Assembly (NCBI RefSeq): GCF_002810445.1 | Contig: NZ_NEXS01000011.1 | Coordinates: 62,001 to 126,000 of the forward strand | Length of the DNA stretch: 64,000 bases | Origin: Advenella sp. S44 | Lineage (GTDB): Bacteria > Pseudomonadota > Gammaproteobacteria > Burkholderiales > Burkholderiaceae_B | Reading direction: 5' to 3' | Part shown: positions 8,021-17,079 of the stretch, piece by piece | Layout: every line of letters begins with the position of its first letter | Position numbering within the stretch: position 1 is the first letter of the stretch | The notes under the pieces: model-generated | Databases searched by the model: none | Told to the model about the DNA's origin: nothing | What the model saw: the letters and a program-made list of their open reading frames with translations, nothing else | Translations under genes and position numbers: made by a program

Positions 8021-9235
8021 CTATGCGCACTCCGACCGCAACGCCCCCGCTACTTCTATGCTTTCTGTACTGACCTTTTCCCTGAATACCAACGGCACCA
8101 CACTCAGCACCCCGATCACCGCCAACCCGGCTCCTGCCCACAGCGGGGCGCGCATGCCAAAGTCCAGGCTGATGCCCAAACCACCCAGCGCAGAGCCGGC
8201 GAACAGGCCGATATTAATCACAGAGGCATGCAGCGTGTTCACAAGCGGACTCGCATTTGCCGTCTTGATCACGCGTGTCACCATGGCAGGATTCAGCGCA
8301 ACACCAGTCAGCCCGATCAGTATCAAAGCGCCCAGGGCGACAGGCTGCAGTTGTCCGAAAAGTGCGAATGCAATCAAGGCTGCTGTCAAGAGAACCTGTC
8401 CCCAGAACAGAACCTGCATGGTATGGCGGTCGGCCAGCCGCCCGACAACGAAATTGCCCACTACCGTTGCGGCGCCGTAAAGCATAAGCAGCAACGGGAT
8501 GGTTGAGGCGTCATACCTGCTCACGTTCAGCAGAATCGGGGAAAAGTAACTGAAGGCCGCAAAGGTTGCGCCGATAATCAGGGCGCTGGTAGCGTATGCG
8601 GCCCACAGGCGACCGTTATTGAGCGAGGCCAGTTCTGCCCGCGCACTGGTCCGCTGTGCAATACGCGAGGCTGGCAGCGTGATCGCCAGCACCACACCGG
8701 ATGCAGCGGTCATTGCCGCCACCAGCCAGAACACAAAGCGCCAGCCTAAGTTTTGCTCCAGGGCCGTTGCAGCCGGCACGCCAAACACAGTGGCAAACAT
8801 CAGTCCGCCGATCACGATGGCCGCGGCTCTGGCCATCTTGCCCGGCGGCACCATCTGGGCACAAATGGCCAGCGCCAGGCCGAAACATGCCGATGCAGCA
8901 ACGCCACACAATATGCGCCCTGCCACCATGATTTCATATGTGATTGCGGCTGCGGCGGCCGATTGGCCCACCGTATATACCCCGATAAGCACCAGCAATG
9001 CGCGCTTGCGCGGCACGTTAAGTAGAGCCAGCATCAAGACAGGCCCGCCGATCACCATGCCCGCTGCGTAATAGGAGATAAGATAACCAACCTCAGGCAC
9101 CGATACGTCCAACGCCTGCGCAAGCGAAGGCATCATGCCCGCCACCATGAATTCCGACGTGGTCAGGGCAAAAATCGCCATGGCCAGAAAATAAACAATG
9201 ACTGGCATGCTGTGTTGCGCTTCGATCTTAGACAT
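8021..9235 (-). CDS. MFS transporter, DHA1 (drug/sugar efflux) type
   Basis: A 12-helix inner-membrane major facilitator of about 404 residues. Recognisable landmarks are FALTTSEFMVAGMMPSLA in helix 1, the helix 2-3 loop variant with PRKR, and a second half beginning near SALIIGATFAAFSYF. The family members closest in pattern (AraJ/YdhP-like) export drugs or sugars by proton antiport. Starts at ATG 9235 or at 9247 are both possible; both overlap the end of the upstream SDR gene (stop at 9228), so the two genes are co-transcribed and likely translationally coupled. The pair is divergent from a TetR gene, the usual arrangement of an inducible detoxification or efflux system. Confidence 0.84.
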   Translation of the reverse strand: MSKIEAQHSMPVIVYFLAMAIFALTTSEFMVAGMMPSLAQALDVSVPEVGYLISYYAAGMVIGGPVLMLALLNVPRKRALLVLIGVYTVGQSAAAAAITYEIMVAGRILCGVAASACFGLALAICAQMVPPGKMARAAAIVIGGLMFATVFGVPAATALEQNLGWRFVFWLVAAMTAASGVVLAITLPASRIAQRTSARAELASLNNGRLWAAYATSALIIGATFAAFSYFSPILLNVSRYDASTIPLLLMLYGAATVVGNFVVGRLADRHTMQVLFWGQVLLTAALIAFALFGQLQPVALGALILIGLTGVALNPAMVTRVIKTANASPLVNTLHASVINIGLFAGSALGGLGISLDFGMRAPLWAGAGLAVIGVLSVVPLVFREKVSTESIEVAGALRSECA

Positions 9236-10010
9236 TGGCGCCGCCATCAATTACCATACTGGCGCCCGTAATCGAACGTGCGGCGTCACTGGCCAGGTAA
9301 ACTGCCATGGCGGCGATCTCTTGGGGCGTATTGTAACTGGGGATGGCGCGCAAGCTGCGCTGCTCCTGGGCGTGGGGCCCGCTGGCCGGATTCATGTCGG
9401 TATCGGTCGATCCCGGCTGAATGATATTGACCGTGATCCCACGCGGGCCCAGGTCGCGCGCTGCGCCTTTGGTCAGTCCCCACACCGCAGCCTTGCTCAT
9501 GGCGTATAGCGACATATTCGGCCTGGGCACCCGTGCAGCCAGGTTACTGCCGATATTGATAATGCGCCCACCGTCGGCCATGACCGGCGCAGCCTGCTGA
9601 ATAGCCGCGAAGACGGCACGCGCATTGACACCCATTTGCCTTTCGTAGTCTTCCATTGTGAACTCGCCGGTCGGCTTCAGTTCAAAGACGCCAGCGTTAT
9701 TGACCAAAATATCCAGTTGCCCGAAATGCTCAAAGGCGGTCAACACGGCCTTTTGCACTGCAATCGGATCTATGCTGTCAACCTGTAGCGCCAATGTTGC
9801 CGACTGCGCGCCGTGTTCTGCGGCGGCTTGGGCCTTGCGACGCAAGGCCTCGATCTCGCCCACCAAGTCTTGCGCCGCCTGGGACGAACTTGAGTAAGTG
9901 AAGGCCACTTGCGCGCCTTCTTTCGCCAGTTGACGAACAATGGCTGCGCCGATTCCCCGCGAGCCGCCGGTAACCAGCGCGATTTTTCCTGTGAGTAGCG
10001 ACATATCCAT
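9228..10010 (-). CDS. SDR family oxidoreductase, 3-oxoacyl-ACP-reductase-like
   Basis: A 260-residue classical SDR with TGGSRGIG at the cofactor site, LVNNAGV, and the catalytic motif YAMSK followed by the C-terminal ASMVIDGG. It begins at ATG 10010 or 10004 (MSLLTGKIALVTGG). A short extra segment (EALRRKAQAAAEHGAQSATLALQVD) lies in the cofactor-discrimination region, which is typical of NADP(H)-using members. It is the first gene of an SDR-MFS pair facing the TetR gene, with about 90 bases between the divergent starts. Confidence 0.87.
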   Translation of the reverse strand: MDMSLLTGKIALVTGGSRGIGAAIVRQLAKEGAQVAFTYSSSSQAAQDLVGEIEALRRKAQAAAEHGAQSATLALQVDSIDPIAVQKAVLTAFEHFGQLDILVNNAGVFELKPTGEFTMEDYERQMGVNARAVFAAIQQAAPVMADGGRIINIGSNLAARVPRPNMSLYAMSKAAVWGLTKGAARDLGPRGITVNIIQPGSTDTDMNPASGPHAQEQRSLRAIPSYNTPQEIAAMAVYLASDAARSITGASMVIDGGANV

Positions 10011-10024
10011 TTCCTTTTTTAGTG

Positions 10025-10092
10025 ATCGTTATATAATCGTAATTTGAACGAGCATCCGCCGTCAACAGATTTTTTGATCAATCGTTATAAAA
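10025..10092. promoter_or_regulatory. Divergent promoter with two ATCGTTATA(T/A)AA direct repeats
   Basis: The divergent gap between the SDR and TetR genes contains ATCGTTATATAA at 10025-10036 and ATCGTTATAAAA at 10081-10092, identical at 11 of 12 positions and each placed over a likely -10 element of one promoter. They are the obvious candidates for TetR operator half-sites. The second copy ends only eight bases before the TetR ATG, so that message would be nearly leaderless or start within the repeat. Confidence 0.4.
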
Positions 10093-10099
10093 TTTAATT

Positions 10100-10699
10100 A
10101 TGATTACCAGAGGCCGCCCCCGCTCCTTTGATAGAAACGCCGTCCTGCGCGCCGCCATGCAGCTGTTTCAGGCTCATGGCTATGAAGGCACGTCTATGGC
10201 AGACCTGACCGCCGCCATGGGAATCCCTGCGCCCAGTTTGTACAATGCATTTGGCAGCAAGGAAGGTCTGTTCAGGGAAACCGTGGAATATTACGTTGCC
10301 CATGATGGTAGCGCGACAGCCCGCGCGTTGCGCGAAGAGCCCACTGCACGCCGCGCCATCCAGGTCATGCTGCGCGAGGCATTGGGCGCAGTATCCAACA
10401 AGAGCAAAAACCACGGCTGCCTGGTGGTGCTGGGCGCAGCCAATTGCGCCGAAGAACATCGCAATGTGGACGACTATCTGAAGGGACTGCGACAGGGAAA
10501 CTACGAGGCTATCCGCCATCGGCTACAAAAAGCGCAGGCGGAAAAAGAGATCTCGGACAAGGTGGACACTTCGGCGCTCGCCAGTTTTTATGCAACGCTC
10601 ATGAACGGGCTGGCCATACAGATGCGGGATGGCGTGCCACGCGATGTCCTTGAAAAAGTGGTGGAAACAGCCATGACCGCGTGGCCGGATCAAGGCTGA
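10100..10699 (+). CDS. TetR/AcrR family transcriptional regulator
   Basis: A 199-residue regulator. The N-terminal helix-turn-helix (about 10-55) shows AMQLFQAHGYEGTSMADL, IPAPSLYNAFGSKEGLF. The C-terminal helical domain, with a Cys-containing segment HGCLVVLGAANCAEE, resembles the TetR_C_16/C_33-type group common next to SDR genes in proteobacteria. It most likely represses the divergent SDR-MFS pair and is relieved by the compound that pair handles. The two cysteines could respond to electrophiles, but that is speculation. Confidence 0.88.
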   Translation: MITRGRPRSFDRNAVLRAAMQLFQAHGYEGTSMADLTAAMGIPAPSLYNAFGSKEGLFRETVEYYVAHDGSATARALREEPTARRAIQVMLREALGAVSNKSKNHGCLVVLGAANCAEEHRNVDDYLKGLRQGNYEAIRHRLQKAQAEKEISDKVDTSALASFYATLMNGLAIQMRDGVPRDVLEKVVETAMTAWPDQG

Positions 10700-10734
10700 T
10701 TCCTTTTTTTTGGCTAAGCGACTTGATTTTTTCC

Positions 10735-11043
10735 CTATTTCGGCAAATCAATATCCTGCATCACATATGACAACGTCTTGCCATGAGCGTCCATGGCAAG
10801 TGAAATCGTCACGCCGCCCCCCAGTGCGTTTTCAATCACAAAGTTAAGCGCTCTGAGCTTCGGCAGTTCGTATCGTGTCACCGGTCCGCCAACCAGATGC
10901 TGATAGGCCTGCATAACTCGTTCGACGGTCAAGTCGCGACGCAATCGCTCCCAAGCCGCAGCATCATAAGCAATAACCGAAACATTCGATGTATTGCCCT
11001 TGTCGCCGGCACGTGAATGCCCCAGTTCATAGACTTTGGTCAT
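10735..11043 (-). CDS. AtuA-like ferredoxin-fold domain protein
   Basis: A 102-residue protein matching the small C-terminal domain that in many acyclic-terpene-utilisation AtuA proteins is fused to the large DUF1446 domain. The signature is ELGHSRAGDKGNTSNVSVIAY at the N-terminus and LNFVIENALGGGVT in the middle. Here it is a separate gene whose ATG overlaps the stop of the large subunit gene, so the two subunits are made in a coupled fashion. AtuA acts in citronellate/geraniate degradation in Pseudomonas, but most homologues occur in other acyl-CoA pathways with no known activity. Confidence 0.82.
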   Translation of the reverse strand: MTKVYELGHSRAGDKGNTSNVSVIAYDAAAWERLRRDLTVERVMQAYQHLVGGPVTRYELPKLRALNFVIENALGGGVTISLAMDAHGKTLSYVMQDIDLPK

Positions 11044-12389
11044 GCTGATCCTCCGTTCATGACAATTTCCGGGCGAACGTGCTCGCGCGGCAGCAGCAAG
11101 GATTTAACGCCAATGACTTGGCGCACCGTATTGGTGCCGCCCCCACCGCCAGCTGGTCCGTTCACGTTTAACGTCCTTACTTCAAACCCCACAGCCTCGG
11201 CTGCCTTGCGATCGTGGCTGCGTGCCGCGACGCGCAAGCGGACCTCATACGGTTCTGGCCGGTCGGGCAGCTCGCCGTGCAGGCTGGAAACCCCAATGTA
11301 ATCGACTCGGATTTCGGGATATGTGAATCCTCGCAAAGTCAGACGTTCACGTACGATTTGTTCGGACATGCGCGCCCGAGCCAATGCATGCGGGCCGGCA
11401 TAGCCAACCTCACCCTCGCCGATCCAGCCATCGTGGTAGCCAACCACGACTTTATAGCTGGGGGTGCGTGGGCGCCCGCGTGCACCCATCATCTGCACAC
11501 GATTTTCGGCCAGCTGTGCAAATTCCGCCTGGGTAATATCAAGAACGCAATCGGGCGTGATGTAACTTGCCGGATCGTGCATTTCGTATAGGGCCTGCTC
11601 CGTGCAGGTGGCTATATCCAGTCGTCCGCCGGAGCCATTCACTTTGCCGAACCGGACGTTGCCGTCGACATCGATATCCGCAAAAGGAAATCCAATACGG
11701 GCCATATCCGGTACGAATTTACGAGGCAAGTCGGCGAAACAACCACCGGTCAGTTGAGCGGCGCATTCCATCAGATGACCTGCAAACGTACCGGCTGCAA
11801 GTCGCGTGTAATCGTCGTAAGACCAGCCCAGACCATGCAACATGCAGGCAAGGAAAAGTGACGGGTCGGCCACACGACCAGTCACGACAATCTGCGCGTT
11901 CTGCCTGAGCGCATCACTGACAATATCTGCCCCCAAATAGGCGTTCGCCGCCGCCAGGTGAGGCAGCAGTGACTCCACCGGCTCACCGCTTTCCAGCAAA
12001 GGCAGTTGTGGATTGGCGCGGATAACCTCGGTCACATCATCGCCGACAATAGAAGCAACATTTGGCGCTTCCAGCCCCAATTGCTGCGCTTGTTCACGAA
12101 CAATCCGGGCTGCATATAGCGGGTTGGCGGCGCCCATATTGGTCACAATCCGTATCCCGCGCTGCATGCAGTCTGGCAAGACCATGCGCATGCGATCGAC
12201 GAGATAGGGTGAGTACCCCGCTTCGGGATTTTTAAGACGGGTCAGTGTTTCACGGGCAATCGTCCGTTCAGCCAGGCATTCAAATACCAGATAATCGATA
12301 TCACCATGTCGGGCCAATTCCAGTGCCGGCTCAAGACGGTCATCGGAAAAGCCCGAACCGGCTGCGACACGTATGCTTTTTTTTGTCAT
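11040..12389 (-). CDS. AtuA/DUF1446 family protein, large subunit
   Basis: A 449-residue cytosolic protein of the acyclic terpene utilisation AtuA (DUF1446) family. Landmarks are RVAAGSGFSDDRLEPALELARHG at the N-terminus, DYLVFECLAERT, VTNMGAANP, and NGPAGGGGGTN near the C-terminus. The start at ATG 12389 has GGAG seven bases upstream; a longer in-frame extension to 12503 overlaps the Bug gene and is not credible. The gene follows the Bug receptor gene by 22 bases and is coupled to the small subunit gene, so transport and this unknown activity form one operon under the divergent LysR regulator. Confidence 0.85.
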   Translation of the reverse strand: MTKKSIRVAAGSGFSDDRLEPALELARHGDIDYLVFECLAERTIARETLTRLKNPEAGYSPYLVDRMRMVLPDCMQRGIRIVTNMGAANPLYAARIVREQAQQLGLEAPNVASIVGDDVTEVIRANPQLPLLESGEPVESLLPHLAAANAYLGADIVSDALRQNAQIVVTGRVADPSLFLACMLHGLGWSYDDYTRLAAGTFAGHLMECAAQLTGGCFADLPRKFVPDMARIGFPFADIDVDGNVRFGKVNGSGGRLDIATCTEQALYEMHDPASYITPDCVLDITQAEFAQLAENRVQMMGARGRPRTPSYKVVVGYHDGWIGEGEVGYAGPHALARARMSEQIVRERLTLRGFTYPEIRVDYIGVSSLHGELPDRPEPYEVRLRVAARSHDRKAAEAVGFEVRTLNVNGPAGGGGGTNTVRQVIGVKSLLLPREHVRPEIVMNGGSA

Positions 12390-12411
12390 GCAATTACTCC
12401 AATTAATCCGC

Positions 12412-13371
12412 TTACTCCGGTTGGATGCCTGCGGCCTTGATGATCCTGGCCCATTTCTCGGTTTCAGAGGCCTGGAACCGCTTAAGGACCTCGCCATCAC
12501 CAAAGGCCACTTCGGTGCCGGTTTTCTCCGTCAATTGCTTCAATTCTGGTGAATTCATCGCCTTCTTGAGCAATTGGCTTAACTGCGCCGTGACTTCAGG
12601 CGAGGCATTGCCCGGCAGATAGACGGCAGTCCAGTAAGACATTTCGTACCCTTTGACGCCAGCCTCCTCCATCGTCGGCAGCATGGGCAGGATTTCCAGT
12701 CGCCGCTGGCTGCTGACAGCGAGGCCACGCAACTTTCCGCTTTTGATAAGGTTGACTGCAGAAGAGGTATCGACAAACATCACCTGAAGCAAACCGCCCA
12801 TCAAATCATTGAGCGCGTTTGGATTGCTTTTGTAGGGAACGTGGACCAGATCCACGCCAGCGATCTGCTTGTATAACTCGGAAGAAACACGTGACGAAGA
12901 ACTACCGCTACCAAAATTAAGCCTGCCGGGTTCTTTCTTTGCCTGAATAGTAAAATCGGCGACCGTGGTAGCCGGAAAGTCCGGCTTTGTGACCATCACC
13001 AGATATCCTTTGCGCAGCAAGGCGACTGGCGTGAAGTCCTTAACCGGATCGTACGGCACGTTCTTGTATAAATGTTCGGCGGCGGCATGAGTGCTATTGG
13101 TTGTCAATAGCATCGTATATCCGTCAGGCTTTGCATTTGCGACATCTTGTGCAGCAATAAAACCGTTGCCGCCCGGCCGGTTTTCAACCACAACCGTGAT
13201 TTTATCCGCTTGCCCCATCGCATGGGCCAGTGCTCGCGCAACCTGATCGGTACCGCTGCCAGCGCCGAACGGCACAACCATTCTAATGGGCTTGGAAGGA
13301 TAAGGCTGGGCTACGGCCGATTGAGCCATGGCGATGGACAGCGCAGCGCACAAGTAGAAAATCGATTTCAT
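12412..13371 (-). CDS. Bug family TTT solute receptor
   Basis: A 319-residue receptor with a classical Sec signal (MKSIFYLCAALSIAMAQSAVA, cleavage after AVA) and Bug motifs YPSKPIRMVVPFGAGSGTD, VVENRPGGNG, PDGYTML and HVPYKS. The start at 13371 has AAGGAGACCTG upstream. It is the first gene of the operon with the AtuA pair and is divergent from a LysR gene, a common Bordetella-type arrangement in which the regulator senses the imported acid. Confidence 0.9.
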   Translation of the reverse strand: MKSIFYLCAALSIAMAQSAVAQPYPSKPIRMVVPFGAGSGTDQVARALAHAMGQADKITVVVENRPGGNGFIAAQDVANAKPDGYTMLLTTNSTHAAAEHLYKNVPYDPVKDFTPVALLRKGYLVMVTKPDFPATTVADFTIQAKKEPGRLNFGSGSSSSRVSSELYKQIAGVDLVHVPYKSNPNALNDLMGGLLQVMFVDTSSAVNLIKSGKLRGLAVSSQRRLEILPMLPTMEEAGVKGYEMSYWTAVYLPGNASPEVTAQLSQLLKKAMNSPELKQLTEKTGTEVAFGDGEVLKRFQASETEKWARIIKAAGIQPE

Positions 13372-13491
13372 CAGGTCTCCTTGGATTAGTGGCAAATAAG
13401 CAAATGCGATAACTCGCCGGGCTTGCCTTCGTTGTCATTACTTGTGCGGACAGTGTAGATAGGGCACACTGATATCGGAAGTGAATTTATC

Positions 13492-13521
13492 TTATCAATT
13501 TGATGTTAATAAATTATCAAT
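13492..13521. promoter_or_regulatory. Two TTATCAAT direct repeats spaced 22 bp, probable LysR operator
   Basis: TTATCAAT occurs at 13492-13499 and 13514-13521, exactly 22 bases apart, that is two helical turns. The first copy is part of the inverted repeat ATCAA-T-TTGAT (13494-13504). The site lies 16-45 bases before the LysR ATG in the divergent gap with the Bug-AtuA operon, as expected for LysR autoregulation plus activation of the divergent operon. Confidence 0.4.
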
Positions 13522-13536
13522 AAGCCGGAGTACCCG

Positions 13537-14421
13537 ATGCGCTCAACATTGACTGTCCACGAATTGGAAGCATTTTTGTTGCTCGCAGAAACCTGTAATT
13601 TCCATCGCGCGGCTGAACGGTTCCATGTATCACAACCAGCATTCAGCCGTACCATCCAATCTGCCGAACAGAAATTGGTAACGCGGCTGTTCGACCGCAA
13701 TACCCGCCAAGTAGGGTTGACGCGCGCTGGGGAAGAGCTATTGCCAATCGCTCGCCGCATTGTTGCCGAGTTCCACGATTCATTGAGCGATCTGTCTGAA
13801 TTTGTAGCCGGGCGAAAGGGTCTGATCACGATCGCCTGCCTGCCATCGGCCGCTGCGCTACTGCCAGAAACCATGTTCAAGTTCGAACAGTCATATCCGC
13901 GAGTAACCATTTCATTGGTACCTCTATCGAACGAATTCGTGCGGGAGATGGTCTTTGACGGGCGGGCAGACTTTGGCATATCGGTTGCCCCAGGCCCACA
14001 GGGACAAGTCGTATTCGAACCCTTTACACGAGACGATTTCGTACTGATCTGCAGCCGCAAAGATCCCCTGGGAAGGCGCCGGCAGGTCGATTGGAACGTA
14101 CTGGCCGAGCGCCCAATCGTCGCCAGTGGCTCGGCAAGCAGCATTCGCCCCATCGTAGATCAGGTGTATGCAGATCTTGGCTTGTCTATCCAGCCCAAGT
14201 ACGAGGCAACGAATATTTCGGTGGTTGGTGCAATGGTGTCGGCCGGGCTCGGTATCGCGCCTATTCCCCGTTTGGCTTTGCGGCTGATGGATAGTACGGG
14301 GCTGGCGGTACTCAAGCTGGGTCGGCCAGTAGTGTATCGGGACATTGGGATATTGACGCGTAGCGGGCGCTCGCTATCGGCCGCAGCTACCAAGTTTCTG
14401 GATACATTGAGGATGCAGTAA
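13537..14421 (+). CDS. LysR family transcriptional regulator
   Basis: A 294-residue LysR protein. The winged helix-turn-helix spans about residues 7-66 (NFHRAAERFHVSQPAFSRTIQ, LVTRLFDRNTRQVGLTRAG), and the effector domain begins near GLITIACLPSAAALLP. It diverges from the Bug-AtuA operon with 165 bases between, and is the likely activator of that operon. A GGAG lies 13 bases before the ATG. The coinducer is unknown but is presumably the Bug ligand or a CoA-linked product. Confidence 0.88.
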   Translation: MRSTLTVHELEAFLLLAETCNFHRAAERFHVSQPAFSRTIQSAEQKLVTRLFDRNTRQVGLTRAGEELLPIARRIVAEFHDSLSDLSEFVAGRKGLITIACLPSAAALLPETMFKFEQSYPRVTISLVPLSNEFVREMVFDGRADFGISVAPGPQGQVVFEPFTRDDFVLICSRKDPLGRRRQVDWNVLAERPIVASGSASSIRPIVDQVYADLGLSIQPKYEATNISVVGAMVSAGLGIAPIPRLALRLMDSTGLAVLKLGRPVVYRDIGILTRSGRSLSAAATKFLDTLRMQ

Positions 14422-14972
14422 AGGGGGCAGGTTCATGACCAGCGTCCGGCTATGCGACCCCGTCATGCGACAATGACAATTGAAACGACAAATAGGCCTC
14501 TGTCATATTTGCCCAATACAGAAGTAATCCGTGTCGAGTACTCGTCCGACTTACCGCTGGAGTCAATAATTGCTTTATAAACTGATTTTGTTCAGAAGCA
14601 TTCAGTTGATCAAACGTGCAATTGAATAAACTGCCTGCCTTGTAGGCTTTCATATAAGGCCATAATCGCCCAGCGGGTTTCAATGCCTTCACATACTTTT
14701 CGCGATGCGACTGCTGCCCCTTCGCGTCAATTCCAATATTTCATTTCTTAATTTGTTTGCCTCAACAACCCCCGCTCTGGGATCTATTTTCCAAGGTCAA
14801 CCAGCTCTCGATATTCAATAAGGCGGCGGCGCTTTGTATTCTCATATAAAAGCGAATATCCTCTTCCGAATATCCTAAAATCAGCCCTATTTGCCGTTCT
14901 GCCTCGTCTGAACATCCATCCAGGAATGCTCCAGCAGCACGGCGCCTTGTGCTGCTCATTTTGAGTGTGCGC
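14422..14972. other. 551-base gap without a convincing gene
   Basis: Two short leftward frames lie here: 14762-14959 (65 codons from an ATG giving MSSTRRRAAGAF, containing a somewhat protein-like GLILGYSEEDIRFYMR segment) and 14450-14692 (80 codons). Neither has a good ribosome-binding site or a family I recognise. They could be relics of a degraded gene 3' to the dehydrogenase. No clear terminator hairpin was found. Confidence 0.35.
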
Positions 14973-15914
14973 TCACACCAGGTTTGTTGGCTCGCCAGCA
15001 AAAAAGTGGTTGATATTATCAAACGCAGTTGCGAAATAACTTTCATAATTGTCTCGCTCTACATACCCCAAGTGCGGAGTACACAATACATTTGGCATAT
15101 TAAGCAGCGGCGAGGCGGTGGCCGGTTCCTCCTCATAGACGTCAACGGCAGCAAAGCCGGGAGCGCCATTAACCAGCGCATTCTGCAGCGCGCCGGTTTG
15201 AATCAGCTCTGCCCTGCTGGTATTGACGATCAACGCGTGGGTGCCCATTCTGGCTAGATCGGTTTCTTTTACGATACCCTGCGTCTCATCATTAAGACGG
15301 ATATGCAGGGAAACGATGTCGCTTTGTGCAAAAAAATGTTCCCGGGAAGGCGCCACTTCAAAGCCGTCGGATCGGGCTTTATCTGTCGATCCTGATCTGC
15401 CCCAGACCCAAACGTTCATGCCGAAGGCTCGACCATATCGCGCAACCTGCTCGCCAATTCTGCCATAGCTCCATATGCCCAACCGGTGGCCGTGTAGTTT
15501 CTGACCAAGGCTTCCCTGCCACAAGCCCTGCTTAAGACGATTGGCCTCGGCCACGATATGCCGGCGGCTGGCCAGGATCAACGCCCAGGTAAGCTCTGCC
15601 GTCGCGGTGCCCGATCCGGCTCCCTGCGCCACGGCAATGTCCAGGCGACGGCAGGCCTCAAGATCAATGTGCCCTGCCACCTTGCCTATTTGACTGATGA
15701 GCTTTAACCGGGGCAATTGTCTGAGCATGTCTTCTGTCAACACCGTTCTTTCCCGAGTCAGCACCAACGCATCGGCGTGTGCAAAGCGTCGCACCAGTTC
15801 ATCCGGATCTTTACAACTGTCATTGTAGACAGTCACTTCATGCGATCGCAGTTTTTTGAAACAGTCCAGATCACGAACGCAATCTTGATAATCTTCAGGA
15901 ATGATGATGTGCAT
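14973..15914 (-). CDS. D-2-hydroxyacid dehydrogenase family protein
   Basis: A 313-residue NAD(P)-dependent dehydrogenase of the D-isomer class. The coenzyme-binding region reads LGIWSYGRIG, so the first glycine of the usual G-x-G-x-x-G is a serine, a variant seen in some members. The substrate/catalytic region retains NTSRAELI (Arg), DVYEEEP (Glu) and TPHLGY (His). It starts seven bases after the Bug stop, so the two form an operon. The expected reaction is interconversion of a 2-oxo acid and a D-2-hydroxy acid, possibly the ligand imported by that Bug protein. The ribosome-binding site is weak, consistent with coupling. Confidence 0.85.
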   Translation of the reverse strand: MHIIIPEDYQDCVRDLDCFKKLRSHEVTVYNDSCKDPDELVRRFAHADALVLTRERTVLTEDMLRQLPRLKLISQIGKVAGHIDLEACRRLDIAVAQGAGSGTATAELTWALILASRRHIVAEANRLKQGLWQGSLGQKLHGHRLGIWSYGRIGEQVARYGRAFGMNVWVWGRSGSTDKARSDGFEVAPSREHFFAQSDIVSLHIRLNDETQGIVKETDLARMGTHALIVNTSRAELIQTGALQNALVNGAPGFAAVDVYEEEPATASPLLNMPNVLCTPHLGYVERDNYESYFATAFDNINHFFAGEPTNLV

Positions 15915-15921
15915 AGTAGGT

Positions 15922-16923
15922 CTATTGAATTTTCAGATTAAGCTTTTTGGCAATCCCATGCCAGGTTTTCAGATCTTCCCTAATGACTTGATTGAACGCT
16001 TCCACGCTATTGCCACCCGGTTCGATACCCATCGATTTAAATGTCTCTGCCACTCGGGGGTCGGCCAGTGCTTTTTTTACATGTTCATTTAGCTTGCTGA
16101 TGATGGCCGGATCAGTTCCCGCCCGGGCGAGCAGGCCATACCAGGGATGAATCTCAAATCCCGGAAAACCTTGTTCAGCGATCGTAGGCACATCTGGCAC
16201 CAGCGGTGAACGCTTTGCCGTGGGCACGGCCAACGCCTTGATTTTATTGTCTTTCAACAAGGGCAAGGCAACCGTAGTATCCAGAAAAATGGCGTGAATC
16301 CTGCCCGACAAAAGGTCCTGAATAGCGGGCGCAGCGCCTTTATACGGCGTGTGCTCCAGTGCGATGCCCGCCCGGTCTTTGAACATCTCCATCGCCAAGT
16401 GCCCGGACGATCCATTGCCCGAAGAGCCATAGAAATAGGCGGAGGGCTTGGCTTTGACCATGTCAATGAATTCGCTCAAAGTGTTTACGGGCGTTTTTAC
16501 ATTGACCACGAGCAGATGCGAGATATAGCCCACCACAGAAACGCCGGTAAAGTCAGTGGTCATATCAAATGGAAAATCAGAACGCAGCGCCGGAGTCGTA
16601 ACGGCCTGGATAGAAGGAAAAGCCAGGGTGTAACCATCGGCAGGTGCGTTGCGCACTTCACTGAGCGCAATGACACCTGTGCCGCCTGGCTTATTGATGA
16701 CCACAATGGTCCGCCCCAGGTTCTCGCTCATGGGCCTCGAGATCGCCCGAGCCATCAGATCGGTCGGGCCGCCAGGTGCAAATGGCACCACAATCTTTAT
16801 CGGCTTTTCAGGATAGCCAACTGCTTCTGCTGTTGCGGCAAATACCCGAGCAGCGAAAGGCAGGCCAACCATAGCCGCCGCGCCCTGGATCAGAATCGCT
16901 CTACGCTTGTCATTCATCTTCAT
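15922..16923 (-). CDS. Bug family TTT solute receptor
   Basis: A 333-residue receptor with a Tat-like or Sec signal (MKMNDKRRAILIQGAAAMVGLPFAARVFA). Bug motifs present are YPEKPIKIVVPFAPGGPTD, VVINKPGGTG, ADGYTL, HTPYKGAAPA and PTIAEQGFPGFE. AAGGAGATAACA precedes the ATG. It is co-transcribed with the D-2-hydroxyacid dehydrogenase gene, pointing to a hydroxy- or oxo-acid ligand (inference). Confidence 0.9.
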   Translation of the reverse strand: MKMNDKRRAILIQGAAAMVGLPFAARVFAATAEAVGYPEKPIKIVVPFAPGGPTDLMARAISRPMSENLGRTIVVINKPGGTGVIALSEVRNAPADGYTLAFPSIQAVTTPALRSDFPFDMTTDFTGVSVVGYISHLLVVNVKTPVNTLSEFIDMVKAKPSAYFYGSSGNGSSGHLAMEMFKDRAGIALEHTPYKGAAPAIQDLLSGRIHAIFLDTTVALPLLKDNKIKALAVPTAKRSPLVPDVPTIAEQGFPGFEIHPWYGLLARAGTDPAIISKLNEHVKKALADPRVAETFKSMGIEPGGNSVEAFNQVIREDLKTWHGIAKKLNLKIQ

Positions 16924-17079
16924 TGTTATCTCCTTGTCATTGTCGTTTTATTATTCAAGAATTCTACCTTCCGCCTGACTGACAATCACAAGCGCAATTC
17001 CACTGGATGGAATTGCTGAGAAAATTCAAATGAACCGGGCTATTGATACGTTCGGTAGCCGCAACCAATAGCGCAATTT

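Noticed and set aside
14450-15046. Two short leftward frames after the hydroxyacid dehydrogenase
   Set aside because: A faint integrase-like impression in one (GYSEEDIRFYMR) is too weak; no catalytic residues or start signals can be supported.
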